Part shown: positions 1 through 10,110 of the stretch, piece after piece
Numbering within the stretch: the stretch's first letter is position 1
Layout of the letters: each line of letters opens with the position of its first letter
Assembly: GCA_016648135.1 (NCBI GenBank)
Contig: JADDOH010000177.1
Span: forward strand, 124,001-188,000
Source: Agrypnia vestita
Taxonomy: Eukaryota; Arthropoda; Insecta; Trichoptera; Phryganeidae
Length of the DNA: 64,000 nucleotides
Direction of reading: 5' to 3'
Position numbers and translations under genes: made by a program
The notes under the pieces: generated by a model
Seen by the model: the letters and a program-made list of their open reading frames with translations, nothing else
What the model was told of the DNA's origin: nothing
The model's database searches: none

Positions 1-569
1 TTGTACCTACACTAATATTTTGGTATTTCAGAACAGAAGTCGAGATTTTGTAAAATATATAAAAACATGATAATATTTTGTTTGATACGCAATTAATTAT
101 TTTTGTTACAGTACGTTGAATACAGGAAGTGCAGAAATAAATGTGTTTTTTTTTTAAATTTTCCTGTATTTATCTACTTATACTTCACAGCAAAAATGCA
201 TCAGTATTGTCATGGAAATATTACGTTGCAAATTAAAATTGTTGACATTTCTTCTATATTATATAAAATAACGCAATTAAAATGCATGACATATTTAATG
301 TCAAAGCAAACACTTTGTGATTTAGATAATTGCCGTAATTTATCTCGGAATCACTCCGTAACTATTCACTTATACATATGTATTTTAATCCCTCTCGCGA
401 TTACAAAGTGATAAAGAAACATAATCGTTTTGGGATGTCAAAGTATGGTTGATGACTTGCTGCATTGTTATATTTTTTTTTAACTGATCCCAGCGGGTAG
501 AAATCAAAATATAATTTCTGGCAGTATTTTATTTTAATTCTAGTAATTTAGAATCAAAAATATTCTAAG
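1..569. other. AT-rich DNA, nothing recognised
   Basis: No coding pattern, repeat end or RNA signature was recognised. The open frame at 103-411 begins at a non-ATG codon and has the composition of random AT-rich DNA. Confidence 0.5.
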
Positions 570-1062
570 GTTTTCACGGCCGTTTAGAATCTCCTGGTTT
601 GTACTTTTTATGGGCTGATAATGTCAATACATCGTCCCTGTTGATGAATCCTGCAATGGAATCGAAACATCGGCCAGAAAGGTCGTAGAAACACGGTAAG
701 TACCCCCAGAAAACGCAATCCAAGAGGTTCTGGTTTGTGTCTCCTGGGGTATTATGCCGTATTTTCACGATCATCAGGGCTGATGTGTTGTTGCGAGTGT
801 TGGTGTTGTGGTCATGCAATACCCAGGTTTCGACACGGTATTGCAAATCAATACTTAATCACAACCCCAATACCAACAAAAACACATCAGTCCTGATGAT
901 GGACCCTGCGATGGGATCCGAAACGTCGGCCAGAGAGGTCGTAAAAACACTGCATGATACCAGAGAAGACACAAACCAGAAGATTGTGAGTGACCGTGAA
1001 AATCTAAGAACATTTTTCACAATCCAGGAAGTTTCGATACAAGATGATGGACTTGAATAGAC
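570..1062. repeat. Inverted, Penelope-style repeat debris with hammerhead-like cores
   Basis: This block is GC-richer than its surroundings and contains related segments in both orientations. The stretch near 725-830 is similar to the reverse complement of about 860-985 (shared words such as ggtttgtgtct and the ggctgatgtgtt/aacacatcag pair). Two plus-strand copies of one module (about 636-690 and 891-945) have the pattern CTGATGA, short stem-loop, GAAAC, then tcggccag. That is the core layout of a hammerhead ribozyme, a motif known in the terminal repeats of Penelope-like retroelements. No reverse transcriptase is visible here, so the assignment to a Penelope-like element is inference. Confidence 0.45.
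893..927 (+). ncRNA. Hammerhead ribozyme-like core
   Basis: CTGATGA lies at 893-899. A stem-loop follows in which GGACCC (901-906) pairs with GGGATCC (913-919) with one bulged A, then GAAA at 920-923 and C plus GTC at 924-927. These are the invariant strands of the hammerhead catalytic core (CUGANGA, stem II, GAAA). Stems I and III were not resolved by eye, so self-cleavage is not established. A second copy at 638-671 has an extra TT inside the first core strand and a weaker stem II, so it is probably dead. Confidence 0.45.
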
Positions 1063-1742
1063 ATAGAACATAATATTAGAGGTAATATCAATTACATTTT
1101 TATTTTTTATGTCTAATAACTAAAAATGTCTTACCCGAAAAATCCGCTATAACTCTTATAGTCGATGAATTTTTTAGTTTAGTTTGAGCATATTTGGCCT
1201 GACCTCTGTTTTATAAAGATTTGTTTTAACTGGAATTCTAGATCCGATATCCAAAGAATTGTGTTTGAATAAAAAATTATCAGAAAATAAATACCAATGG
1301 AAATTTTTGTGACAATTTTAACCCTACAGGTAAATTTAGATAAAAAAAGTATCCGTTTTAGAAAGTGTCTCACGACATTCTCGGAAAATTTCAACGAGCT
1401 TTCTTCGATCATTACCGATCACGAAGATAACTTCGGTGATGACCTCTGTTATTTTTATCACATTTAGATGAAACTTTAAAAAAAATTGTCTCAGTAGATA
1501 TTTTTTTAATTTATTTAATTTATGGTACAAATACAATTCTTATATATAACGTATCAGATTAAACATTTATTTTAAATACTTGGTAGTCATGTAGACCTCA
1601 TCAGTGAAGAGAAGCTTTTGAGTCTGATGAGGGAGCCACAGTTCTTATTCCTTGTTATAATATATAGGTACATAGTGTATACAAGTTATTTATTAAAACA
1701 GTAAAAAAGGTAAATTGATTATGAAAGTATAGGAGTTATTTT
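1063..1742. other. AT-rich DNA; lower part may be the 3' UTR of the adjoining LINE stub
   Basis: No gene was recognised. Because the LINE fragment at 1743-2072 reads on the minus strand, its 3' untranslated sequence would fall here, but no poly-A end could be placed. Confidence 0.3.
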
Positions 1743-2072
1743 GAAAAAAGCAATAGGTTTAAATGATTTATGAATTTAAGTTTGATTTTAGGAAAATTTT
1801 AATTTTTTTGATTTGCTCTGAGAGGTTACTGATGCATCGTATCTCGATAGGTAAGTTATTATAGTAATTAATGGCTTTATAAATATAGTGATGCTGCATT
1901 TGGGTTGTTTTACATTTAGGCATTATGAATTGGTTTCCATTTCTCCTAAGTTTGAAATATTCCTGGTTTTCTGTAAGGTTTTTTTCTTTACATATTTTTA
2001 ATACGGAAACTTGCTTGAACTATATTCTTAATCCTGTATGATCCGATTTTTCCATTAAAAAAACCTTTACTT
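1743..2072 (-). pseudogene. LINE reverse-transcriptase C-terminal remnant (CR1/Jockey-like)
   Basis: Read on the minus strand, about 100 codons are nearly open from 2072 down to a TAA at 1743-1745, with one internal TAG near 2021. Visible motifs are FIMPKCKTTQMQHHYIYKA followed by INYYNNLPIEIR and a lysine-rich end. This is the conserved pattern after the reverse-transcriptase domain of CR1/Jockey-type non-LTR retrotransposons, in which a P-[KR]-C/x-x-T block is followed by W/Y-N-x-LP-x-x-I-[KR]. The endonuclease and catalytic RT blocks are absent, so this is a 5'-truncated, dead copy. The same C-terminal pattern occurs at 43738-44070 on the plus strand. Clade assignment is tentative. Confidence 0.6.
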
Positions 2073-2548
2073 CGTTAACATGGGACGTAGAGAAAATGTA
2101 CAAAACGCACGAAATTTGCGTGATTTTAGCACGTTGAAATTTTACAATCAATTGGAGGTGAATTATTAATATGGGTACCTTATTCCGCGAACAGAGTATA
2201 AAGCGGATCTAATGCATTAATAATATTCCACAAGAGCATAGTAATTATTATAGATCGTTGGTCTGTAAAGGTTAGAGCACACGGGTTATTCTAGCGGGAA
2301 GTGGTAAGCGGAATTTCCCACTGTATTCATGAGAAGTCAGGCGTGAATATGTGATGCTCGCAGTATCTGCGCTTCTCATAATATCTATGTGTTGACCGGC
2401 TAAACAGGTGCAACTGAACTAGTCCACAATACTAAATAATGAGTCGAAAATGTTTGAGCACCAATATTCTAAAATTAAATAGTAATGGAGACAATCTACT
2501 TGAAAGTTTGCATTTTTTTCACGATTCTCACCTTTTTACGGAAAAGCG

Positions 2549-2570
2549 TTAATTAATTAATTAATTAATT
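2549..2570. repeat. (TTAA)n microsatellite
   Basis: Consecutive TTAA units are seen within AT-rich DNA (2073-2665) that holds nothing else recognisable. Confidence 0.8.
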
Positions 2571-2665
2571 TACGGGAAATTAATAGTTTAACTAAGATAT
2601 AGAGACCATCTTACAAGTTTCCACAGAATTAACATGTTATGTATTAAAATAAAAAATAAAAAAGA

Positions 2666-2788
2666 GGCGTCAAAAGACCTCAGAAGCGATGGGCCGACGA
2701 TACAGCTGCTTTGGGAGGAAAGAAATGGCTACAACTAGCAAATAACAAGGAAGGATGGGATGGAAGGGTATGGAAGAGGCCTGTATGA
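2666..2788 (+). pseudogene. RTE-type retrotransposon C-terminal stub
   Basis: An open stretch of 40 codons ends at TGA 2786-2788. It contains RPQKRWADD, then a run with KKWLQLAN, then WKRPV. The R-P-x-x-R-W-x-D-D, W-x-x-x-A and W-K pattern is the typical extreme C-terminus of RTE-clade (endonuclease-reverse transcriptase) elements. Nothing upstream preserves the RT domain, so this is a short 3' fragment. The purine-rich run after the stop (gaggaagaagaagaag) would be its 3' tail. It is too short for ordinary gene callers. Confidence 0.6.
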
Positions 2789-5534
2789 GATGAAGGCTGA
2801 GGAAGAAGAAGAAGTATTAAAATTAAAAGAATTGAAGTTAAAATTTAAATGTGTAAATCACTTAAACACAAATTAAACTTAACGTTCTTCGTTAATCGCT
2901 GAGTAACACATATTTATCGCTCGTAGTATATTCAATTCTTGCGCATAAAAGTCGCTCTGGTTTATTTAGAGAATTAGGTACTTCGTTCGATTATTTTGCC
3001 TTATTTATCGCTTCGATTATCTCACGACTGGCCGCCCCGGCCTCGCGGCTCGCAGCCTACTTCGAAACGAACGAACTGCCAAACACGACACTCTCTTACC
3101 GCGGCGTTGTTACGTATTTATACCCAAATGCAATTTATAAATGATATTTTCATACTTTCTAGATTATTCCAGTGTTTAGGATTTCAGACTTTTTTAGTCG
3201 TTTGCAAACGTTTCGCGAAGGTTTCAGATAATTGAAGACCGTTTTAGATTCTGCGATAGTGTTGTTATATTACAAGGGATTCGGATATTCTGCCTGCAAT
3301 TACTTGACTATGTTATTGTGGCCGATTCCGGAAAGATTTTTTTTATTTGGAAATTCATATACAATTTATTTTAACCTGGCAGTCAGGCATGATACGGGTC
3401 AACCGAATAGTACTGAATCAAATGCAAACCCAACTCAATGGTAAAATATGTAAATTTAAGAAATGTATAGCAAAACCAACCCCTTTGTCACACCTGGATT
3501 AAAATGATTCACTTGAAAGCATTGGGCGTTAAAAAAGCTGTATTTATAAGGGTTGTAATTTATAGCTGTGCGAATTTGTTTCTGTCCAACTTGTTCATTC
3601 TTTAAGAAAAGTTTGTATTCGAATAATTTTAAAAGTTAAGAAAGTAACGGCATGTATCACATTTTTTTTTGATCAGCTTGGCGACAAAATGCCAGGTGGC
3701 TACCTTATGGTACGTCTAAAACTCTAATGAGTTATGTCCATATCTTTATTTATGTACGAGTATACACGAGTTACTTTGAAATTGAAATGAAATTGGTATG
3801 CTCAAAGTTGTTTTCGTAGTGTTTAAGGATTAAACTCTTTACGAAACTGATTGATCTATACAATTGTGAAGTTTTATATCTCGTTTTTATAAAGAAAGAA
3901 TTTAAATTTAATAATATTACATTTATCAAAAAACAGTAACTTTTTTATTTAATTTTATTTCCCACATTTATTTAAATAAATCTTCTTATTGAAAGCTTAT
4001 TTGCAGGTTTCTTATCAATTTACATTAAATTAAAACAACATAGCAAGTTTACAATACTTAAATGCATTAAAACTTCGAAGAAAAAATGAAATGCTTAAAA
4101 TTTTTTGGATATGTATATACAATAATTTAATAAGCACTATGCAGGTATACATTATCAATACAATTATCAAATAGGAAATTTAAAAAAATTGGATGGATGA
4201 ATGAATGATGAATGATGGATGATGATGGAAATGAAATGGAAATATTTTAAATTAATATGGCTAAAAACATAAAATTATGATCTTTGTGTAACTCAATAAG
4301 TACCTTGAGTACATCATCTAGAAGATTATTGTTCATTGAATGTTATTTGATAAAAAATATTACTTTATTTATTATTGTAGGTAAGTAGATACTTGGTGGG
4401 TATTTAATATCTTTGTGATTAAAATTTTTTGTAGCTATGGTAAAGGTTCTAAACAAATATTTACCTTCCTACCGGGACATGGAAGGACAATTTTTTTTTT
4501 ATTGCCTTATGAATACGATAATATATACGATATCCATAGAAACAAAAACGTGCTCATTTTTTTAAAACGAAAACTCTGAAGCATTTAAAATTAATGGGTG
4601 CATGTACTTATGTACGTGTGTTAGAAGTTATACTTCATTGGCATACATCAAATAAACACCGCATCACTTCTCATTGTACACTGTATTAGAACGCGAGTAA
4701 ACCCGAAACCAACCAGCCGCAAGATAAACAGATATCCGTAGATTACAGATCCCTGTTCTACGTCGGTAAACAGACGGACGTCATTCAGCGCAGCATGACA
4801 TCTATCGAGCTTCGATAATATTGTTTAAAATAGATTTGTATAAAATGGATTCACGGTATGAAAAATTCCGCACGATGCTCCCGCATTTCGTTATATAAAG
4901 TTTCATCTCCAACTCGCTTAAATAAGTATTACTCTTAAAGTCCGGTTTTCACATTTGTTGCATTTACCTGAAAGGTATTAATTTAATCAACAAATTTATA
5001 TATGAATCCTTTAAAAAGCAGTAAAACTTTCGTACGCGAATAATTCAGAAACGCTGCTTACTCTTTCGACGATTTTATGTACTGGACTTTTTGTATCAGT
5101 TTTGCCAGGCTTTAGATTAATGTTGGTTGCAACGTTAGCGCGACGTCTATTGTTGTACTTGATTGGAAACGGTCAACACATGCACGTAGTAATTTTCCGC
5201 TGCAAATAAACCCTTGCAATTTTCTGGCCACCAGAGAATATTCAAACAAAAAAGTAAAAGAAAAGTACCGAGTCGGAATATTATATAATTTTTTAAATTG
5301 GGTCAGATAGAAAAAAATATATTTCCAGTGTTGTTTTGAGCTGTTTGGGCACCACAGGCGTATAATTCTCGCACGTACAGTATATTGATTCTCTAGAGTA
5401 GAATTCTAAATTTGTTGGTTCATTTACAAGGCGACACATAATATGGCACCTATGTTCATCCTCATTCTAGAACAATTAAATGGTTCCTACGCCAAATTCT
5501 GAGGGTAACCTCGGGAAGGGTTGTAAAACCGATC
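2789..5534. other. AT-rich DNA with simple repeats
   Basis: No gene was recognised. There is a GC-richer patch at about 3020-3115, a GATG/GAATGAAT-rich simple stretch at about 4190-4240, and a less AT-rich patch at about 4680-4810. The open frames at 2996-3235 and 3232-3444 have no recognisable motif. Confidence 0.4.
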
Positions 5535-5707
5535 AGCCATTGTCGAAGACCAAGCTTAGTGAACAGTTATTTGCGGTGGCAGGCCCAAAGGCGCAGAACT
5601 CTATACCCTACGTAATACGGAACAGTGTACATATCTGAAACATTGTTAAGAAAAAGGCTGAAAAAGAAATGAAGAAACCCTTTAAGAAATCATTCTCATT
5701 TCCATGA
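5535..5707 (+). pseudogene. LINE C-terminal remnant (CR1/Jockey-like)
   Basis: In one frame from 5561 the sequence reads LFAVAGPKAQNSIPYVIRNS, then an in-frame TGA (5636-5638), then a lysine-rich segment ending at TGA 5705-5707. The F-[SA]-V-A-G-P-K-x-x-N-S-[LI]-P-x-x-I-R motif is a hallmark of the C-terminal end of many LINE ORF2 proteins. A second frame just upstream encodes RPSLVNS, the segment that normally precedes it, so a small indel near 5560 has shifted the frame. The copy is dead and truncated at its 5' end. Confidence 0.6.
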
Positions 5708-6586
5708 AAAGTCATTTCAGCGTAACAAATACATGACCAGACACATCTGCCGTTCTGCGATGTGCCCGTGTGTACCTACTCATATCACCCACCTATAGTT
5801 TATTATCCAGTATAATTGTGTAATCGGTGTAATAAACGAATATAAGTATGGATTATTGTTTTATAAATTATTCTTTTTCGAAAATGACTGATTCGGACTT
5901 GAATTATTAATCCAGTTTTTTAAACTACTCGGCTGTAGCTGATTGATAGACTTTAAAGCATAATAAGATGTTGCATTCGTAACATATTTAAGTATGTAGA
6001 TATAACGCCAGCATAAATTATGATTATAAATATACACATATGTATATCCGGAATCTGTGGTAAAGTACTGTGTAAGTATAAGTACTTTTGTTTGTATTAT
6101 TTACACATCGATATTGATTAAAATGGTGATCTCACTATAGAAAGTAACCTAACATAATGCAGTGTTATTTGACGGATCCTATCAATAAAATTCAAATCAC
6201 AGATTCTGAAACTTACAAAACACTGACCGTTTCTACATTATAATATTCCTCACGTGTCACGTGACAAAAAAAATTACACAGGATTGCTAAATTTTCTTAA
6301 TATAGAATATTTATGGGTTTTTCTGTACCTTAAGATCAAACGAGTTTGTTAAATTTCAAGATCAACGAATATTTTTTATCTTCTCGGATAATAGGTATAT
6401 GCGGAAATCTTTGCAGAGTAGAGTTAATCCTCAGAATGCTCTATCATCGTCAATCAAATAAAAATTGAATCATACTGTGTTTTTCATATGCCTTGAGAAT
6501 TCTTGAATTATTTCAAAATGCAGATGCAGAAATTATAATTCCATGCCAGTGTACCACTAGACGAATCTGAATGGTGACAAACATTA

Positions 6587-6637
6587 TTTAGATTTATATT
6601 TAAATGTCTTGGAACACGTTTTAAATATAAATCTAAA
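6587..6637. repeat. Perfect 18-bp inverted repeat (hairpin)
   Basis: The arms tttagatttatatttaaa (6587-6604) and its exact reverse complement (6620-6637) flank a 15-bp loop. It may be a tiny MITE remnant or a chance AT palindrome. Confidence 0.6.
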
Positions 6638-6865
6638 AAATGTACGTTTCGTATAAATTGGCGTACGAGTTCCAAAAATTATCCTCGTCGTTTGCTCGCT
6701 GGTGTCTGGACTTAACCAGGTCCGAATTTTTTTGATCCTGTCACTTAATTAACATTCTAACGGGTATCACGTTTATGTAATTCCAGTTTTAATGTTTGTA
6801 TTTTGAACCTCTGCAATCGATTGCAGCCACAAAACGTACAAAAAACAACATTCCTTTTTTATGTT

Positions 6866-6967
6866 TTAGGCCCGAATTAAGAGTCAATACGTCAAAGTAT
6901 TATTTTGTACTGAAAATTACGCTTAACCTTTAAATCATCAAAGTAATGACTCTGAATTCAGGCCTAA
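6866..6967. repeat. 102-bp inverted-repeat element (mini-MITE)
   Basis: The ends ttaggcccgaattaagagtc (6866-6885) and its near reverse complement finishing aattcaggcctaa at 6967 pair over about 23 bp with three mismatches. The core carries no coding sequence. The flanks show no obvious target duplication. Confidence 0.5.
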
Positions 6968-8080
6968 CAACAAAGAGAAAAAGTCAATTTCAATCGTACT
7001 TCAAATAACATTTACACATCACTGCGACATAATGTATCAATTTTATTTCTAATTTTTCAATAAAGAAGGCGCTTTCCACAAAGGTTTGAATTCTATGCGC
7101 GATGCATTACACGTATATTTTGTGATCTCGTATATTTTAGTGATATGTTAATTTTTATGGTAAAACCATGAAGTCGGCAACATTAAAGCCACCACAAACC
7201 AAAAAAGCAAACCACACATTGAGAGACACCGATGTGAATAAGTATAAATGAAGAGATGTCAAAAAACATAATTTATCATTCTGATTTTTTAACGCATGAA
7301 TATTCCATCTACAGCTAAGACGAGAACCGCCTATTTAAAAATAGAAACCCATGAAACGCGTTTTCGTCACTTGTCACTTATCAATAATAATTGTGATTCG
7401 TTTCCGATATATGACAGATAGGGTAACAACGTGACGAATATATCATTTTAAGAGGTAAATTCTGGAGCATATTTGGTAAGACAGCTTGACAAGTGGCGTT
7501 ATATTAAAAATAAATCAACAAAAAAGACGAGTAAGGATGTGGACTGGTTTTCATAATATTGTTTTAATAAAAAATTTAAAATATAAAAAGGATATAACGC
7601 AAATTTATACAAAGATAACTATGTTTTTATTTTCATCACTTTAAACAAACAATGAGGTATCCTGGTAACATTAAATTTATGATTAAAATTCCGATTTGAG
7701 ATTTAATGATTCGAGAAATGGATGGTTCGGGTATTATTTTTTTCCATTTGAGTAAATTTTTAATCGAAGCCTATTTTCTGGTAACATTATTTCACTTTTC
7801 CTCCTTTTCTGAATGATTATATACATGGATGTACTTTGTAAAATTTATTTGTTAAATTTGCCTGTCTTAAACTTATTTCTTCTAATAAATCCATACTCAA
7901 AATTTAAAATAGAAAATAACTACTAAATTTTAGTAATTGAAATCACGCATATAAGTCTAAAAAAGTTGTTCAGATAATATTATATTATTAGCAATGCTAT
8001 TTCCCATTTAAAATTTCTTCCAATAAAATGTTTAAACGTTGATAAATTAAATCCCTTATATTATAATAATTGATTTTAGC

Positions 8081-8095
8081 ATTGAGTTTTTACAA
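8081..8095. repeat. 15-bp target-site duplication, left copy
   Basis: ATTGAGTTTTTACAA occurs here and again, exactly, at 9275-9289, bracketing the composite repeat between them. A 15-bp duplication is typical of target-primed reverse transcription rather than of cut-and-paste DNA transposition. Confidence 0.65.
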
Positions 8096-9274
8096 TTAGT
8101 GTATATTATAGATATCTCACAGAGACGAAACTGTATTAATTATGGGAAAGTAGGTATAGAAGTCATTTGGGTGTAACAGGACTTATGACCTGTCTTTTTA
8201 TGGTTGGCTTAAGTGATCACTTTACACAATTGTAACATTCGCCATTTCCACCCATGATAGAATATACCATGCTTATTCATTTTTTGGAAGTTGTATATAT
8301 GTTCAAATTGCGTGAAAAGCTTTCATATATGAGTTGTAAGCGCCTTTTCCATGCGGCCTGTACAAAGCCATTTTCATTCCCCTAAATCCCCACAGATGTC
8401 GCTAATGAGAAAATCTACATTGATTTTTTACGGAATTTTTGGGAGCAATATACTTTATTGTGTGTAATGAAATTCATCCGAATACTTGCATTACACTAGG
8501 ATACGCCAGGAAATATTATTTCCAATTTTTGTTAAATTCCTTTTTTACCAGTATTTACAATTCAGAATATTTTGAGTTTGTTCAAATCTTTCAGAACAGT
8601 GCTGGATTTATGTCACAGAGACATTATTAATCAATTAGTGTATATTATAGATATCTCACAGAGACGAAACTGTATTAATTATGGGAAAGTAGGTATAGAA
8701 GTCATTTGGGTGTACATAGGACTTATGACCTATCTTTTTATGGTTGGCTTAAGTGATCACTTTACACAATTGTAACATTCGCCATTTCCACCCATGATAG
8801 AATATACCATGCTTATTCATTTTTTGGAAGTTGTATATATGTTCAAATTGCGTGAAAAGCTTTCATATATGAGTTGTAAGCGCCTTTTCCATGCGGCCTG
8901 TACAAAGCCCTTTTCATTCCAGAAAATGGCTTTGTACAGGCCGCATGGAAAAGGCGCTTACAACTCATATATGAAAGCTTTTCACGCAATTTGAACATAT
9001 ATACAACTTCCAAAAAATGAATAAGCATGGTATATTCTATCATGGGTGGAAATGGCGAATGTTACAATTGTGTAAAGTGATCACTTAAGCCAACCATAAA
9101 AAGACAGGTCATAAGTCCTGTTACACCCAAATGACTTCTATACCTACTTTCCCATAATTAATACAGTTTCGTCTCTGTGAGATATCTATAATATACACTA
9201 ATTGATTAATAATGTCTCTGTGACATAAATCCAGCACTGTTCTGAAAGATTTGAACAAACTCAAAATATTCTGA
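8096..9274. mobile_element. Composite palindromic insertion of a dispersed repeat (three units)
   Basis: Three near-identical units lie here. Unit 1 (8096-8558) and unit 2 (8559-8920) are in direct orientation, with TTAGTGTATATTATAG at 8096 and 8635. Unit 3 (8923-9274) is inverted. Units 2 and 3 form a giant hairpin with arms 8558-8909 and 8928-9278 and an 18-nt loop. Units 1 and 3 share gtgtaacagg where unit 2 has gtgtacatagg, so unit 3 was copied from a unit-1-like template. Recurrent internal words are the palindrome gtctctgtgac/gtcacagagac and aagtgatcactt. Relatives lie at 38104, 42143 and 62088. No reverse transcriptase or transposase is encoded. The two long antisense open frames here are by-products of the palindrome. 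Confidence 0.75.
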
Positions 9275-9289
9275 ATTGAGTTTTTACAA
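9275..9289. repeat. 15-bp target-site duplication, right copy
   Basis: ATTGAGTTTTTACAA, identical to 8081-8095. Confidence 0.65.
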
Positions 9290-9987
9290 CTATTTTTTTA
9301 TGGCGCTGTCACTATAATTGTACGATAAAATTAACAACTAACTGAATCGTGCATAATATGTACAACATAAATGAAATTATCGCCATTTGTACGTCACACG
9401 TTAAATAATAGTCTATGAGTGCGTTCATAATACCTACGCACATTTTAAATAAAATGATTCTCTATAAATCTGGGGTTTTATCATTAGTAAATTTGAAGAG
9501 ATAAAAAGAAAATATATTATAAACACTTCAAATTTTATTGATGTTTCTCTTTTCAAAGGGTAATGTATGCATTCAGTTACTCTTATCGTCTATTCACTCA
9601 AGTAATTTTTCCAGCGGAGAATTTTAATATCAACTCAGAACGTTTTCTGTAAATTGTGAATTGTAGGTATTGGGTGTAGGTATTTAGTAGGCATTACTTT
9701 TATAAAACTATGTATGTTAAAAAGTTTTTGGCATGACTAAAGTTAAACTCTGGTAGGCGCTTTCTTTGATAAAGATTTTGGCACTTTAAATTTCAGAATT
9801 ATAATATTATATATAAATTATAATTATATTTTACTGCATATTAAAATAAAAATCATTTCTGGGCGTTGTATGTAGTTAGTTACCTAATATCCATGCGTTT
9901 ATTAATAACTTAATTTGATACAGAATGTACCGTCTTATATTTTTATTAAAAAAAAAACTACCTATCGGTTTGCGTACACAAGAAATT

Positions 9988-10026
9988 TTTTCCTGTCATT
10001 ATAAAGGGTTTATAATGACTGGAAAA
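9988..10026. repeat. Short near-perfect hairpin
   Basis: ttttcctgtcattataaa is followed after a 3-nt loop by tttataatgactggaaaa, with one mismatched pair. There is no T-run context suggesting a Pol III terminator. The function is unknown. Confidence 0.45.
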
Positions 10027-10078
10027 TTATATTAATTATCTTATTTGTTTATAATTACAATTTCACTAACGTAATGCA

Positions 10079-10110
10079 ACCTTCGTAGCCCAGTGGGTAC
10101 GACACTGAAA
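10079..10110 (+). repeat. Possible truncated tRNA-derived SINE head
   Basis: cgtagcccagtgggtacgac resembles a tRNA 5' half with an A box (TRGYNNARNNG type). No B box follows within the expected 30-60 bp, so at most this is a truncated SINE head. Confidence 0.25.

Larger units (their letters stand above)
5708..8080. other. AT-rich DNA with two short inverted repeats
   Basis: Apart from the palindromes annotated at 6587-6637 and 6866-6967, nothing was recognised in this stretch. Confidence 0.4.

Noticed and set aside
1595..1630. CTGATGAGG words near 1600-1630 on both strands.
   Set aside because: No GAAA core strand follows at the right distance on either strand.
8794..9043. Two antisense ORFs (8794-8994 plus, 8843-9043 minus) encoding almost the same protein, MIEYTMLIHFLEVVYMFKLR and onward.
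   Set aside because: They are the same sequence read on the two arms of the palindrome. There is no known motif, and the single-unit copy at 42143-42537 does not keep the frame open.
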